Positions 31,778-39,774 of a stretch of 62,217 nucleotides of DNA are shown in pieces (position 1 is the stretch's first letter; the number at the start of each line of letters is the position of its first letter). The notes below the pieces were generated by a model. It was not told the origin of the DNA. It saw only the letters and a program-made list of their open reading frames with translations, and did no database searches. Origin of the DNA: Bacillota bacterium (lineage in GTDB: Bacteria; Bacillota; Clostridia; Peptostreptococcales; Anaerovoracaceae). The translations under genes were made by a program, and so were the position numbers. The stretch lies in NCBI GenBank assembly GCA_017557505.1, contig JAFYYP010000023.1:1-62217 (forward strand). Direction: 5' to 3'.

Positions 31778-32637
31778 CAGAAAAGAAGTTCAACCGCGGC
31801 ACGCTTTACGTCTTTCTGTGCGGCCTTCTGTTTTCCGTCGGCGGCCTGTGCCTGAAGACCGTGCCCTGGGGTTCTCTGGCCATCAACAGCTTCCGTTGCC
31901 TGCTTTCCGGCCTGACGATCTATGCGTTCATGCGCCTGACGCACCGCAAGATCCACGTGAATAAACACATCCTGATCACGTCCGCCGCCATGATCGCAAC
32001 GACGACGATTTATGCGCTTGCAGTCAAGCTGACGACGGCAGGAGCCGCCATCGTCATGCAGTTCACCGTACCTATCTGGACGATGATCTTCGGCGTTTTG
32101 CTGTTCCATAAAAAGCCGAGGCGCGGCGATATTATCGCCTGTCTTGTCGTATTTGCGGGTATCGGCATCTGCTTCTACGAAGGGCTGGCGGGCGGCCGTA
32201 CGCTGGGCAATGTGCTGGGACTGCTCTCCGGCGTCACGTACAGCGGCGTGTTCATGGGCAATTCCCATGAGGATTCCGACCCGATGAGTTCCGCTGTGAT
32301 CGGACAGCTTGCCTCGGGCGTTTTCGAACTTCCCTGGCTGCTGAAGGCGGATTTTTCCATCCTGGACACGAAGTCCTGGGCCGCGTTGATCGTGCTCGGC
32401 GTGTTCCAGATGGGCCTTGCCTATATCTTCCTGTCCATCGGCCTGCTGACGACATCTCCGGTCACGGCAAGTCTGCTGACCGGCATAGAACCGGTGATGA
32501 ATCCCGTCTGGGTAGCGCTGTTCTACGGCGAGATGATCACGCCCCTGTTTGCGCTGGGCGGCATCATCGTACTCGTTTCCGTGACCCTGTACGGCATCTG
32601 GAACTCCAAACAGGAGGCGAAAGGAGCACCCGGATGA
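31774..32637 (+). CDS. DMT superfamily transporter, EamA type
   Basis: This 287-residue membrane protein has about ten hydrophobic helices in two EamA repeats (first starting at residue 8, second near 148). Members export or import amino acids, nucleotide sugars or other metabolites; the substrate here is unknown. It overlaps whiA by four bases (ATGA) and the YgjP-type gene by four, which points to one transcript. Confidence 0.85.
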   Translation: MTEKKFNRGTLYVFLCGLLFSVGGLCLKTVPWGSLAINSFRCLLSGLTIYAFMRLTHRKIHVNKHILITSAAMIATTTIYALAVKLTTAGAAIVMQFTVPIWTMIFGVLLFHKKPRRGDIIACLVVFAGIGICFYEGLAGGRTLGNVLGLLSGVTYSGVFMGNSHEDSDPMSSAVIGQLASGVFELPWLLKADFSILDTKSWAALIVLGVFQMGLAYIFLSIGLLTTSPVTASLLTGIEPVMNPVWVALFYGEMITPLFALGGIIVLVSVTLYGIWNSKQEAKGAPG

Positions 32638-33185
32638 AGCCGAGGGAAAGCGTGCTGACCGTGGACGGGCGGACTGTCCTCGTGCAGCGCAAGAGCATCA
32701 AGAATATGTACCTGCGCGTCGATCAGCAGACCGGTTGGCTGAAGGTCTCGGCGCCCCGCTTTACGTCCGACCTTGCGATCGTTGGCTTCGTACGCGGACG
32801 GGAGGCATGGATCGAAAAGGCTCTGGCGAATGAGAAGCAGAAGGCTTCTCAGCCTGTGCGGACGTTTTCCGCGGCGGATCGCAGAGCGTTCCGGGCCAAA
32901 TGCGCGGCATCGCTCGAGCGCTGGCAGCCCTTGGTCGGCAGGCGCGCGAGCGGCTTTTCCGTCCGCGACATGAAGACGCGCTGGGGCTCGTGCAACACGC
33001 GGACCGGCCACCTGAACTTCAATCTGAAATTATTGGATCTGCCGCAAGAGTGTCTGGATTACGTCGTCGTCCACGAGCTGTGCCACTTATGGGTGAACGG
33101 CCACAGCAAGGCGTTCTGGACGCACGTGGAGCGCGTATATCCGGACTGGCGGAGAGTAAGAAAAGAATTGAGAAAAAGACAATAA
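32634..33185 (+). CDS. YgjP-like zinc metallopeptidase (DUF45)
   Basis: This 183-residue protein of the YgjP/WSS1-like class has the zinc motif HELCH (near residue 148) followed by the third ligand region NGHSKAFW, and the family signature RWGSCNTRTGHLNFN near 120. Related proteins cut DNA-linked or other proteins, but the target of bacterial YgjP is not known. It ends the whiA transcript at a bidirectional terminator. Confidence 0.85.
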   Translation: MKPRESVLTVDGRTVLVQRKSIKNMYLRVDQQTGWLKVSAPRFTSDLAIVGFVRGREAWIEKALANEKQKASQPVRTFSAADRRAFRAKCAASLERWQPLVGRRASGFSVRDMKTRWGSCNTRTGHLNFNLKLLDLPQECLDYVVVHELCHLWVNGHSKAFWTHVERVYPDWRRVRKELRKRQ

Positions 33186-33188
33186 AAA

Positions 33189-33214
33189 AACGGAGGCATT
33201 TGCCTCCGTTCTTC
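33189..33214. terminator. Bidirectional terminator between convergent genes
   Basis: AACGGAGGCA pairs with TGCCTCCGTT across TT; A-rich on the left and T-rich on the right, so it can serve both the YgjP-type gene and the flavin reductase gene. Confidence 0.85.
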
Positions 33215-33218
33215 TATT

Positions 33219-33779
33219 CTACTTGTTCAGTTCGAACCCCGCTTCGAACGCGTTGCCGACGACTTCGCCCACTATGCGGTACTTGCCGTGCACCTGGTCG
33301 AACGCGATCAGGCCCATCTTGTCCGGGTCGGGCTTATCGTCCGTCAGAACGGATTCGTCGACCGACACGTTGACGATCTTGCCGTACATGTACGCATACT
33401 GTTCATCGTACTCTCTCATCCTGCATTCCAGCGTCATCGGGAGTTCCTTGAAGAGCGGCGCGTTCACATTCTCCGCCTTTTCGACCGTCCAGCCGGTCTT
33501 GGCGATCTTGTCCGGGTCATCGTTGCCGGAAACGACGCCGACGAAATCGCTCGCCACGAGCTGATCCTTTGTAGCGAAACTGACGGTAAAGTCTTTATTT
33601 GCGAGAATATTCTTCGTCGTCTTGTGACCCGCGGAAATGCACATCACGATCTCGTCGTCGCATCCCATGCCGCACCAGGCTGCGTTCATGGCGTCGGGTA
33701 CGCCGTTTTCGTCATAGGAACCGATGATAAACACGACCTGGGGGAAAGTCCAGGGCTGCATGCCGAAATTCTTTCTCAT
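33219..33779 (-). CDS. Flavin reductase family protein
   Basis: This 186-residue FMN-binding split-barrel protein of the flavin reductase-like group of anaerobes is often annotated as flavoredoxin-like. The opening PWTFPQVVFIIGSYDENG and the DEIVMCISAGHKTTKNI segment form the flavin site in relatives. Such proteins pass electrons from NAD(P)H or ferredoxin to flavins or small carriers. AAAAGGAGG precedes the ATG. It is divergent from a group of oxygen-defence genes, with overlapping promoter regions. Confidence 0.85.
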   Translation of the reverse strand: MRKNFGMQPWTFPQVVFIIGSYDENGVPDAMNAAWCGMGCDDEIVMCISAGHKTTKNILANKDFTVSFATKDQLVASDFVGVVSGNDDPDKIAKTGWTVEKAENVNAPLFKELPMTLECRMREYDEQYAYMYGKIVNVSVDESVLTDDKPDPDKMGLIAFDQVHGKYRIVGEVVGNAFEAGFELNK

Positions 33780-33806
33780 ATCTGATAGCCTCCTTTTTGC
33801 TTAATG

Positions 33807-33836
33807 TTGGTACAAATACATTTTATCCGATATAAT
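33807..33836 (+). promoter_or_regulatory. Promoter of the PNPOx-rubrerythrin-desulfoferrodoxin operon
   Basis: TTGGTA (33807-33812) and a perfect TATAAT (33831-33836) are 18 bases apart. AAGGAGG follows before the ATG at 33862. The same 80 bases must also hold the - strand promoter of the flavin reductase gene. Confidence 0.6.
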
Positions 33837-33861
33837 AGAAGCAGGCAAGGAGGTACGAGAT

Positions 33862-34341
33862 ATGTTCAGACCTATGGCAAAACCCAGGGCAAAGCAGCAG
33901 ATCTCCGAAGAAGAATGCATCCGCATCCTGAAGGAGCAAAAGCGCGGCATCCTTTGCGTCCTGGGCGATGACGATTACCCCTACGGTACGCCGACGAACC
34001 ACTATTACTGCGAAGAAGACGGCAAACTGTACTTCCACAGCAACAAGAGCGGCCATAAAGTGGACGCCATGAAGAAACACGATAAGGTCTGTTTCGTTTG
34101 CTACGACGAAGGCTTTGTCAAGGAAGGCGACTGGGCGCTCAACATCAAGAGCGTCGTCGTGTTCGGCAAGGTGGAGTTCATCGAGGATACGGATACCATC
34201 GTCCGCATCATGACCGATCTGTCCCACAAGTTCACGGACGACGAGGCCTATATCGCCAAAGAAATGAAGGCTGCGGGCGGCACGCTGCTGTTCGCGGTCA
34301 AACCCGAGCATATGACCGGCAAGCTGGTCAACGAGTCGTAA
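33862..34341 (+). CDS. Pyridoxamine 5'-phosphate oxidase family flavoprotein, NimA-like
   Basis: This 159-residue split-barrel flavin-binding protein has EEECIRILKEQKRGILCVLGDDDYPYGTP near the N-terminus (partly quoted) and YFHSNKSGHKVDAMKKHDKVCF, as in the nitroimidazole-resistance-like branch of the PNPOx family. It probably reduces small molecules with bound flavin. Pyridoxal phosphate synthesis is unlikely for this short form. It is the first gene of an operon with rubrerythrin and desulfoferrodoxin. Confidence 0.85.
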   Translation: MFRPMAKPRAKQQISEEECIRILKEQKRGILCVLGDDDYPYGTPTNHYYCEEDGKLYFHSNKSGHKVDAMKKHDKVCFVCYDEGFVKEGDWALNIKSVVVFGKVEFIEDTDTIVRIMTDLSHKFTDDEAYIAKEMKAAGGTLLFAVKPEHMTGKLVNES

Positions 34342-34353
34342 AGGAGGCATACA

Positions 34354-34902
34354 ATGAGCGGCAAGAACAATCCCTATTCCGGCAGCAAGACCGAGCAGAA
34401 TCTGTTGGCAGCGTTCGCGGGAGAATCCCAGGCGAGAAATAAGTATACGTACTACGCGTCGAAGGCCAAGAAAGAGGGCTTCGAGCAGATCTCCGCGCTG
34501 TTCCTGAAGACGGCGGAGAACGAGAAAGAGCATGCGAAGCTCTGGTTCAAGGAACTGAACGGTATCGGATCTACAGCAGAAAATCTGGCGGACGCAGCCG
34601 ACGGCGAGAACTACGAATGGACCGACATGTACGAAGGCTTCGCGAAGGTGGCGGAGGAAGAAGGCTTTGCCGAACTGGCAGCTAAATTCCGCGGCGTGGC
34701 AGCTATCGAAAAGCATCACGAAGAGCGCTACAGAGCGCTGCTGAAGAACGTGGAGACAAAGCAGGTCTTCGAAAAGAGCAGCGTCAAGGTGTGGGAGTGC
34801 AGAAACTGCGGCCACATCATGGTGGGCGAGAAGGCTCCGGAAGTCTGCCCCGTCTGCGCGCATCCGCAGGCGTATTTCGAAGTCAATTGTGAGAACTATT
34901 AG
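34354..34902 (+). CDS. rbr: Rubrerythrin
   Basis: Rubrerythrin reduces hydrogen peroxide to water in anaerobes. The 182-residue protein has a four-helix diiron domain (ligand Glu residues in [18 protein letters not shown] and [10 protein letters not shown]) and a C-terminal rubredoxin-like iron site with CRNCG near 149 and CPVCAHP near 166. An AAAGGAGG ribosome binding site precedes it, 12 bases after the PNPOx gene; desulfoferrodoxin follows by nine bases. Confidence 0.95.
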   Translation: MSGKNNPYSGSKTEQNLLAAFAGESQARNKYTYYASKAKKEGFEQISALFLKTAENEKEHAKLWFKELNGIGSTAENLADAADGENYEWTDMYEGFAKVAEEEGFAELAAKFRGVAAIEKHHEERYRALLKNVETKQVFEKSSVKVWECRNCGHIMVGEKAPEVCPVCAHPQAYFEVNCENY

Positions 34903-34911
34903 GAGGGTATC

Positions 34912-35286
34912 ATGAGCAAATTCTATAAGTGCAGCGTATGCGGCAACATCATCGGCAAGATCCATGACAGCGGCGTGCCCGTGGTCTGCTGCGGCAAACC
35001 CATGGATCATCTGGAAGCCAACACGGTCGAGGCCAGCTTCGAGAAGCATATCCCCGACGTTACAGTCGAGGAAGATATCGTCAAGGTCCAGGTCGGCAGC
35101 GTGATCCATCCCATGGCAGAAGAACACTACATCGAATGGGTCTATCTGGAAACCGATAAGGGCGGCGCGCGCATTGCGTTCAAGCCCGGCGACGAACCGA
35201 AAGCATGCTTTGCCCTCTGCGGCGCCAAGCCCGTCGCGGTCTACGCGTACTGCAATCTCCACGGACTGTGGAAGAAAGAACTGTAG
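34912..35286 (+). CDS. dfx: Desulfoferrodoxin (superoxide reductase)
   Basis: This enzyme reduces superoxide to hydrogen peroxide without making oxygen; the peroxide can then be handled by the rubrerythrin encoded next to it. The 124-residue protein has an N-terminal desulforedoxin iron site (CSVCG near 6-10 and CCGKPM near 26) and a C-terminal superoxide reductase iron site (EKHIPD, IHPMAEEHYIEW and CNLHGLW). TAGGAGGG precedes the ATG. Confidence 0.95.
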   Translation: MSKFYKCSVCGNIIGKIHDSGVPVVCCGKPMDHLEANTVEASFEKHIPDVTVEEDIVKVQVGSVIHPMAEEHYIEWVYLETDKGGARIAFKPGDEPKACFALCGAKPVAVYAYCNLHGLWKKEL

Positions 35287-35301
35287 AAACAGGGGGATAC
35301 T

Positions 35302-35883
35302 ATGAAAAAACTGCTCGTAGTTTTACTGTCTCTGCTGCTCGCTATCAGTCTGCTGACTGCCTGCTCGTCCGGCGGCGCTTCCAACGAACCGCAACAGCCC
35401 GAGGAGACCATTAAGGAACCTGTGGACGGCGGCGTTTTCGACGGACGGATCGGTGAGACGATCAGAACTTACTTCTATGATTTCAAGATCACAGAAGCGT
35501 ATCTGTGTCCGGATTATTACGGGTATACGCCGGAGGACGGCAACGAACTGCTCGTGGTCAAGATCGATCTCAAGAACAGCATGAACAGCACCATCCCCAT
35601 GAGTGACCTGGACTTCCAGGCGCAGTGGGGCGACGATGCGGACGATGCCTTTGCCTGGCCGATCACCTGTGACCCCGACACATACGAAGACCGTGGCACG
35701 CTCTGCGACGAACAGCTGCCGTATGAGTACGAACTCAAAGTCGGTGAGAAGAGAAGCGGCGAACTCGTCTACGAAGTGCCGGAAGGTTACCAGGACTTTT
35801 CCATCTCCGCGATCGACGATTTCGCGGATGAGACCGAAGAAGGGAACACGTATTTCGTGTACTTTACGGCGGGACACATGTAA
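35302..35883 (+). CDS. Secreted lipoprotein of unknown function
   Basis: This 193-residue protein has a lipoprotein signal peptide (lipobox LTAC, Cys 21) and a Pro/Glu linker, then a beta-rich domain (IRTYFYDFKITEAYL ... NELLVVKIDLKN). The domain resembles the immunoglobulin-like DUF4352 group of Gram-positive extracytoplasmic proteins. It is probably anchored to the outer face of the membrane. AGGGGGAT precedes the ATG, 15 bases after desulfoferrodoxin, so it may belong to the same operon. Confidence 0.75.
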   Translation: MKKLLVVLLSLLLAISLLTACSSGGASNEPQQPEETIKEPVDGGVFDGRIGETIRTYFYDFKITEAYLCPDYYGYTPEDGNELLVVKIDLKNSMNSTIPMSDLDFQAQWGDDADDAFAWPITCDPDTYEDRGTLCDEQLPYEYELKVGEKRSGELVYEVPEGYQDFSISAIDDFADETEEGNTYFVYFTAGHM

Positions 35884-35901
35884 AGATTCTTTCTGCACGC
35901 A

Positions 35902-35930
35902 AAAAGACGGCCGGAGGACGGCCGTCTTTT
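35902..35930. terminator. Bidirectional terminator between convergent genes
   Basis: AAAAGACGGCC pairs with GGCCGTCTTTT across a 7-base loop. It serves the lipoprotein gene and the - strand PNPOx-family gene. Confidence 0.88.
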
Positions 35931-35940
35931 ATTGTACGCT

Positions 35941-36333
35941 TTAGAATTCGACCGTTTTGGGCGGAGCGGTGAACGACGCGAACGTCGCCTTCGCTTCTGT
36001 GATCTTAAAGACCGTCGCGTTGCCGTCTCCCGGCGCATACATCGCTCTCAGGTGGGGATAGCTGTTCAGCATGTGGTCGACGGCTTCGATGCTGTCGTCC
36101 AGGACCGCTTTGCCGGACAGGCGCAGCCAGGCGTCTCCGTCGAACGCACAGATCTCGATCTTCGGATTGGCTTCCATCTGCTTGGAAACGTCCTTACTCT
36201 TGCCGGTCTGGATGGTCAGGTAGCCATCGAAAATATCCACGGTACCGAACGGGCGTACGCGGGGCTGATCGCCGTCCATGGTCGCCAGGTAATAGGTGCC
36301 ACACTTCTTCAGGAATTCATAGACTTCGTTCAT
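35941..36333 (-). CDS. Pyridoxamine 5'-phosphate oxidase family protein
   Basis: This 130-residue flavin-binding split-barrel protein has YYLATMDGDQPRVRPFGTV near the N-terminus and LTIQTGKSKDVSKQMEANPKIEI, typical of small general-stress or unassigned PNPOx relatives. The ATG at 36333 follows AAAGGAG; an upstream ATG at 36390 would extend into the promoter. A second, different PNPOx-family gene lies at 33862. It is divergent from rarA. Confidence 0.82.
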   Translation of the reverse strand: MNEVYEFLKKCGTYYLATMDGDQPRVRPFGTVDIFDGYLTIQTGKSKDVSKQMEANPKIEICAFDGDAWLRLSGKAVLDDSIEAVDHMLNSYPHLRAMYAPGDGNATVFKITEAKATFASFTAPPKTVEF

Positions 36334-36361
36334 TGCCGTATCTCCTTTCTCTGCTGTCTTC

Positions 36362-36390
36362 AGTTTGACCCTTCGCGCCGCGTTTGTCAA
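36362..36390 (-). promoter_or_regulatory. Probable promoter of the - strand PNPOx-family gene
   Basis: On the - strand a perfect -35 box TTGACA (36385-36390) is followed after 17 bases by a weak -10 box CAAACT (36362-36367). Confidence 0.4.
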
Positions 36391-36399
36391 TTGCAGTGA

Positions 36400-36428
36400 T
36401 TGAATTACGGCGCCGGATGTGGTATGAT
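36400..36428 (+). promoter_or_regulatory. Promoter of rarA
   Basis: TTGAAT (36400-36405) and TATGAT (36423-36428), 17 bases apart, with TGG making the -10 extended. Confidence 0.6.
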
Positions 36429-36433
36429 ATTAC

Positions 36434-36447
36434 AGAACAATTGTTCT
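36434..36447. promoter_or_regulatory. LexA-like (SOS) operator at the rarA start of transcription
   Basis: AGAACAATTGTTCT is a perfect 14-base palindrome that contains GAAC-N4-GTTC, the core of the Gram-positive LexA (DinR) box. It lies just past the -10 element, where a bound repressor would block transcription. Confidence 0.55.
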
Positions 36448-36466
36448 TATCTGCAAGGTGCTTTTC

Positions 36467-37810
36467 ATGAACAAAGACCAGCTGACTTTATTTGAAAACG
36501 ACCTGCCACAGCCGCTGCCGGCAAGAATGCGGCCGCAGACGATCGACGAGATCGTCGGGCAGCAGCATCTGCTCGGCGAAGGCAGGGTGCTGCGCCGCAT
36601 CATCGAACAGGACGCCGTGTCGTCCATGATCTTCTGGGGCCCGCCGGGCGTCGGCAAGACGACGCTGGCGAACGTGATCGCGAACCATACGAAGGCGAGA
36701 TTCGTCAACTATTCCGCGGTCACGAGCGGCATTCGCGAGATCAAGGAAGTGATGAAAGCCGCGGACGAAAGCCGCCGCTTCGGCGAGAAGACCATCCTGT
36801 TCGTCGATGAGATCCACCGCTTCAACAAAGCGCAGCAGGACGCATTTCTGCCGTTCGTCGAGAAGGGTTCCATCATCCTGATCGGCGCGACGACGGAGAA
36901 CCCCTCGTTCGAAGTGAACGGGGCTATTCTGTCGCGCTGTAAGGTGTTCGTGCTGAAGGCCCTCACGGAAGACGATATGGTGACTCTGCTGCAGCGTGCG
37001 CTCGACAGTCCGAAGGGCTTCGGCAACCAGAAGGTCGAGGTCGAAGAAGGCATCCTGAACCTGATCGCGAAGTTCTCGAACGGAGATGCCCGCACCGCGC
37101 TGTCCACGCTGGAGATGGCCGTGCTGAACGGCGAACCCGCCGGGACCGACGAGCACCCGGAGGCTGTCAGGGTCACGAAGGAGGTGCTGGAGCAGTGCAC
37201 GTCGCGCAAGTCGCTGCTGTACGATAAATCCGGCGAGGAACACTACAACCTGATCTCCGCGCTGCACAAATCCATGCGCAATTCCGATCCGGACGCGGCC
37301 GTCTACTGGCTGGCCCGTATGCTGGAATCCGGCGAGGATCCGCTGTACATCGCTCGCCGCGTCGTGCGTTTCGCGAGCGAAGATGTCGGCCTGGCGGACC
37401 CGAGAGCGCTCGAACTCGCCGTAGCTGCCTATCAGGCCTGCCACTTTATCGGCATGCCTGAATGCAGCGTGCATCTGACGGAAGCGGTGGTCTATCTGTC
37501 CATCGTGCCGAAGTCGAACGCGATAGATGTCGCCTACATGGAAGCGAAGCAGGACGCGCTGTCGCAGATCGACGAGCCCGTGCCGCTGCAGATCCGCAAC
37601 GCGCCCACGAAGCTGATGAAGGAACTGGACTACGGAAAAGGCTACATGTATGCGCACGATTATGAAGACCGCCTGACGACGCTGCAGTGCCTGCCCGATT
37701 CGCTGGTGGGCCGCGAGTATTACCGGCCGACCGAACAGGGCAATGAAGGGCGTTTCAAGGAGCGCCTGCAGCAGATCAAGGATTGGAAGAAAGAACACGG
37801 GGGAGAATAG
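36467..37810 (+). CDS. rarA: Replication-associated recombination protein A (RarA/MgsA)
   Basis: RarA is an AAA+ ATPase that acts at stalled replication forks. The 447-residue protein has RPQTIDEIVGQQHLL near the N-terminus, Walker A GPPGVGKTT near 63, Walker B LFVDEIHRFNK near 110 with sensor motif GATTENPSF near 140, and the C-terminal oligomerisation region including PKSNAIDVAY near 350. I chose the ATG at 36467, six bases after AAGGTG, rather than the GTG at 36458. The promoter carries a LexA-like box, so damage induction is likely. Confidence 0.93.
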   Translation: MNKDQLTLFENDLPQPLPARMRPQTIDEIVGQQHLLGEGRVLRRIIEQDAVSSMIFWGPPGVGKTTLANVIANHTKARFVNYSAVTSGIREIKEVMKAADESRRFGEKTILFVDEIHRFNKAQQDAFLPFVEKGSIILIGATTENPSFEVNGAILSRCKVFVLKALTEDDMVTLLQRALDSPKGFGNQKVEVEEGILNLIAKFSNGDARTALSTLEMAVLNGEPAGTDEHPEAVRVTKEVLEQCTSRKSLLYDKSGEEHYNLISALHKSMRNSDPDAAVYWLARMLESGEDPLYIARRVVRFASEDVGLADPRALELAVAAYQACHFIGMPECSVHLTEAVVYLSIVPKSNAIDVAYMEAKQDALSQIDEPVPLQIRNAPTKLMKELDYGKGYMYAHDYEDRLTTLQCLPDSLVGREYYRPTEQGNEGRFKERLQQIKDWKKEHGGE

Positions 37811-37834
37811 CCCGGGAGAACCTGATACATAAAG

Positions 37835-37867
37835 AAAAACAGACGGACCCGATCCGTCTGTTTTTTT
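37835..37867. terminator. Bidirectional terminator between rarA and tRNA-Glu
   Basis: CAGACGGA pairs with TCCGTCTG across CCCGA, with an A-rich tract on the left and seven T on the right, so it can end both rarA and the - strand tRNA transcript. Confidence 0.85.
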
Positions 37868-37869
37868 GT

Positions 37870-37944
37870 TGGTAGTGCCTAGGGGAGTCGAACCCCTGAT
37901 TCCAGCGTGAGAGGCTAGCGTCTTGACCACTTGACCAAGGCACC
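37870..37944 (-). tRNA. tRNA-Glu, anticodon CTC
   Basis: Read on the - strand, the acceptor arm GGTGCCT pairs with AGGCACT (first pair G-T), followed by A and an encoded CCA. The anticodon stem CTAGC/GCTGG encloses CTCTCAC, giving anticodon CTC (codon GAG). The T arm carries GGTTCGACTCC. At 75 bases it has the usual class I size. It lies divergently next to the glutamyl-tRNA synthetase gene. Confidence 0.95.
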
Positions 37945-37967
37945 GTATTCAATTGAGAACAGAAAAC

Positions 37968-37997
37968 ATTATACACAGGATCTCTGTTCTTGTCCAA
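37968..37997 (-). promoter_or_regulatory. Promoter of tRNA-Glu
   Basis: On the - strand TTGGAC (37992-37997) and a perfect TATAAT (37968-37973) are 18 bases apart. An 8-bp inverted repeat AGAACAGA / TCTGTTCT (37956-37963 and 37983-37990) flanks the -10 box. Confidence 0.6.
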
Positions 37998-38031
37998 CAT
38001 TTTTTGAAACTTTTTTCAGAGAGTTGCATAG

Positions 38032-38059
38032 TTACAAACGCCTTTTTTTTTGATAAAAT
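38032..38059 (+). promoter_or_regulatory. Promoter of gltX
   Basis: TTACAA (38032-38037) and TAAAAT (38054-38059, extended by TGA) are 16 bases apart; the leader is about 35 bases with GAAAGG before the ATG. Confidence 0.5.
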
Positions 38060-38098
38060 AAATTGGTTAAGTATGAACTGCAGAAAGGTTTGAAAACG

Positions 38099-39754
38099 AT
38101 GGACTATCCCAAGCTGGCGGAACTGCTGTTCCCCGACATTCATACAACGGCGGAAGAACTCGAGGCGAAATATCCCGCGAGAGATCTTCCCGAAGGCGCA
38201 AAAGTGACCCGTATGGGTCCCAGCCCGACCGGATTCATCCACCTGGGCAATCTGTACGGCGCGCTCACGGACGAACGCCTGGCACACCGCAGCGGCGGCG
38301 TGTGCTTCCTGCGCATCGAAGACACGGACGACAAGCGCGAAGTTGAAGGCGCTGTCCCCATGCTGATCGACGCGCTGGACTATTTCGGCATCCGCTTCGA
38401 CGAAGGCGCGACGGAAGACGGCGAGAAGGGCGATTACGGTCCCTACTGGCAGAGCGACCGCAGCGCGATCTACAAGACCTTCGTCAAGAAGCTCATCTCC
38501 GAGGGCAAGGCGTATCCCTGCTTCATGAGCGAAGAGGAGATCGCCGAGATCCGCGCCTATCAGGAAGCGAACAAACTGAATCCGGGCATCTACGGCGAAT
38601 ACGCAAAGCACCGCGACCTGTCCTACGAGGAGGTCGAAGCGAGACTGGCGGCAGGCGAAGAGCCTGTGTTCCGCCTGCGCTCCACCGGCGATCCTTCGAA
38701 GTATTTCCACGTGTTCGACGCCATCCGCGGCGACATCTCCATGCCCGAGAACGAGCAGGACGTGGTCATCCTGAAGAAGACCGGCCTGCCGACATATCAT
38801 TTTGCGCACGTCGTGGACGATCACCTGATGCGCACGACGCACGTGGTGAGAGGCGAGGAATGGATCGGGTCGCTGCCCATCCACGTCGAGCTGTTCGACA
38901 AGCTTGGCTGGGAGCTGCCCGTCTATTGTCACAACACCGTGCTGATGAAGGTCGACGAGACGACCGGCACGAAGCGCAAGCTGTCCAAGCGCAAGGATCC
39001 CGAGCTCGGCCTCGGCTACTATAAAGAACTGGGCTACTTCCCCGAAGCGGTGCGCGAGTATCTGATGACCATCCTGAATTCCGACTACGAGGAATGGCGC
39101 ATGGCCAATCCGGACGCGGCGCTCGAGGACTTCCCGTTCGAAGCGTCCAAGATGAGCAGTTCCGGCACGCTGTTCGACCTCAGCAAGCTGAACGATATCT
39201 CTAAAGACGTTCTGGCAAAAAAGAGTGCGCAGGAGATCTACGATTTCGAGTTGGCGTGGGCGAACGAATTCGCGCCGGAAAAGGCGGCGCTGCTGTCTGC
39301 TGATCCCGAAAAGACAAAGAAGATCTTCGACATCGACCGCGGCGGCGAAAAGCCGAGAAAAGACCTGATCTTCGCGCAGCAGATCTTCCAGTTCATCAGC
39401 TATTTCTTCGACGCGACGTTCGTTCCCGAGGCAGAAATGCCTGCGGAATGCAGCGCGGACGATATCCGTGAGATCTTCAGAAGATACAAGGAAGGCTACA
39501 GCGAAGAAGACGACAATTCCGCGTGGTTCGAGAAGATCCGCACCATCACGGCAGATCTCGGCTATGCGGTCAAACCCAAGGATTACAAGAAGAATCCGGA
39601 GGCGTACAAGGGTCACGTCGGACACGTGTCCAACTGCATCCGCATCGCGCTCACCGGCAGAAGCAACAGCCCCGATCTGTGGACCATCCAGCAGATCATG
39701 GGTAAGGAGCAGGTATTTGCAAGACTCGACAGAGCGGAAGCCGCGCTGGAGTAG
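38099..39754 (+). CDS. gltX: Glutamyl-tRNA synthetase
   Basis: This enzyme charges tRNA-Glu with glutamate. The 551-residue protein is the clostridial long form: the HIGH-type motif PSPTGFIHLGN near 40-50, IEDTDDKREVEGA near 78, and a KMSKS-type motif KRKLSKRKDP near 300. An extended C-terminal anticodon-binding part follows (KPRKDLIFAQQIFQFISYFF near 417, then VKPKDYKKNPEAYKGH). The ATG at 38099 follows GAAAGG; an earlier in-frame GTG is less likely. Whether it also charges tRNA-Gln, as many Gram-positive enzymes do, cannot be told here. Confidence 0.94.
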   Translation: MDYPKLAELLFPDIHTTAEELEAKYPARDLPEGAKVTRMGPSPTGFIHLGNLYGALTDERLAHRSGGVCFLRIEDTDDKREVEGAVPMLIDALDYFGIRFDEGATEDGEKGDYGPYWQSDRSAIYKTFVKKLISEGKAYPCFMSEEEIAEIRAYQEANKLNPGIYGEYAKHRDLSYEEVEARLAAGEEPVFRLRSTGDPSKYFHVFDAIRGDISMPENEQDVVILKKTGLPTYHFAHVVDDHLMRTTHVVRGEEWIGSLPIHVELFDKLGWELPVYCHNTVLMKVDETTGTKRKLSKRKDPELGLGYYKELGYFPEAVREYLMTILNSDYEEWRMANPDAALEDFPFEASKMSSSGTLFDLSKLNDISKDVLAKKSAQEIYDFELAWANEFAPEKAALLSADPEKTKKIFDIDRGGEKPRKDLIFAQQIFQFISYFFDATFVPEAEMPAECSADDIREIFRRYKEGYSEEDDNSAWFEKIRTITADLGYAVKPKDYKKNPEAYKGHVGHVSNCIRIALTGRSNSPDLWTIQQIMGKEQVFARLDRAEAALE

Positions 39755-39774
39755 AACAGACAGAGGAGGCACAA

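Noticed and set aside
38060-38098. T-box leader before gltX
   Set aside because: The leader is only about 35 bases and has no T-box sequence or antiterminator.
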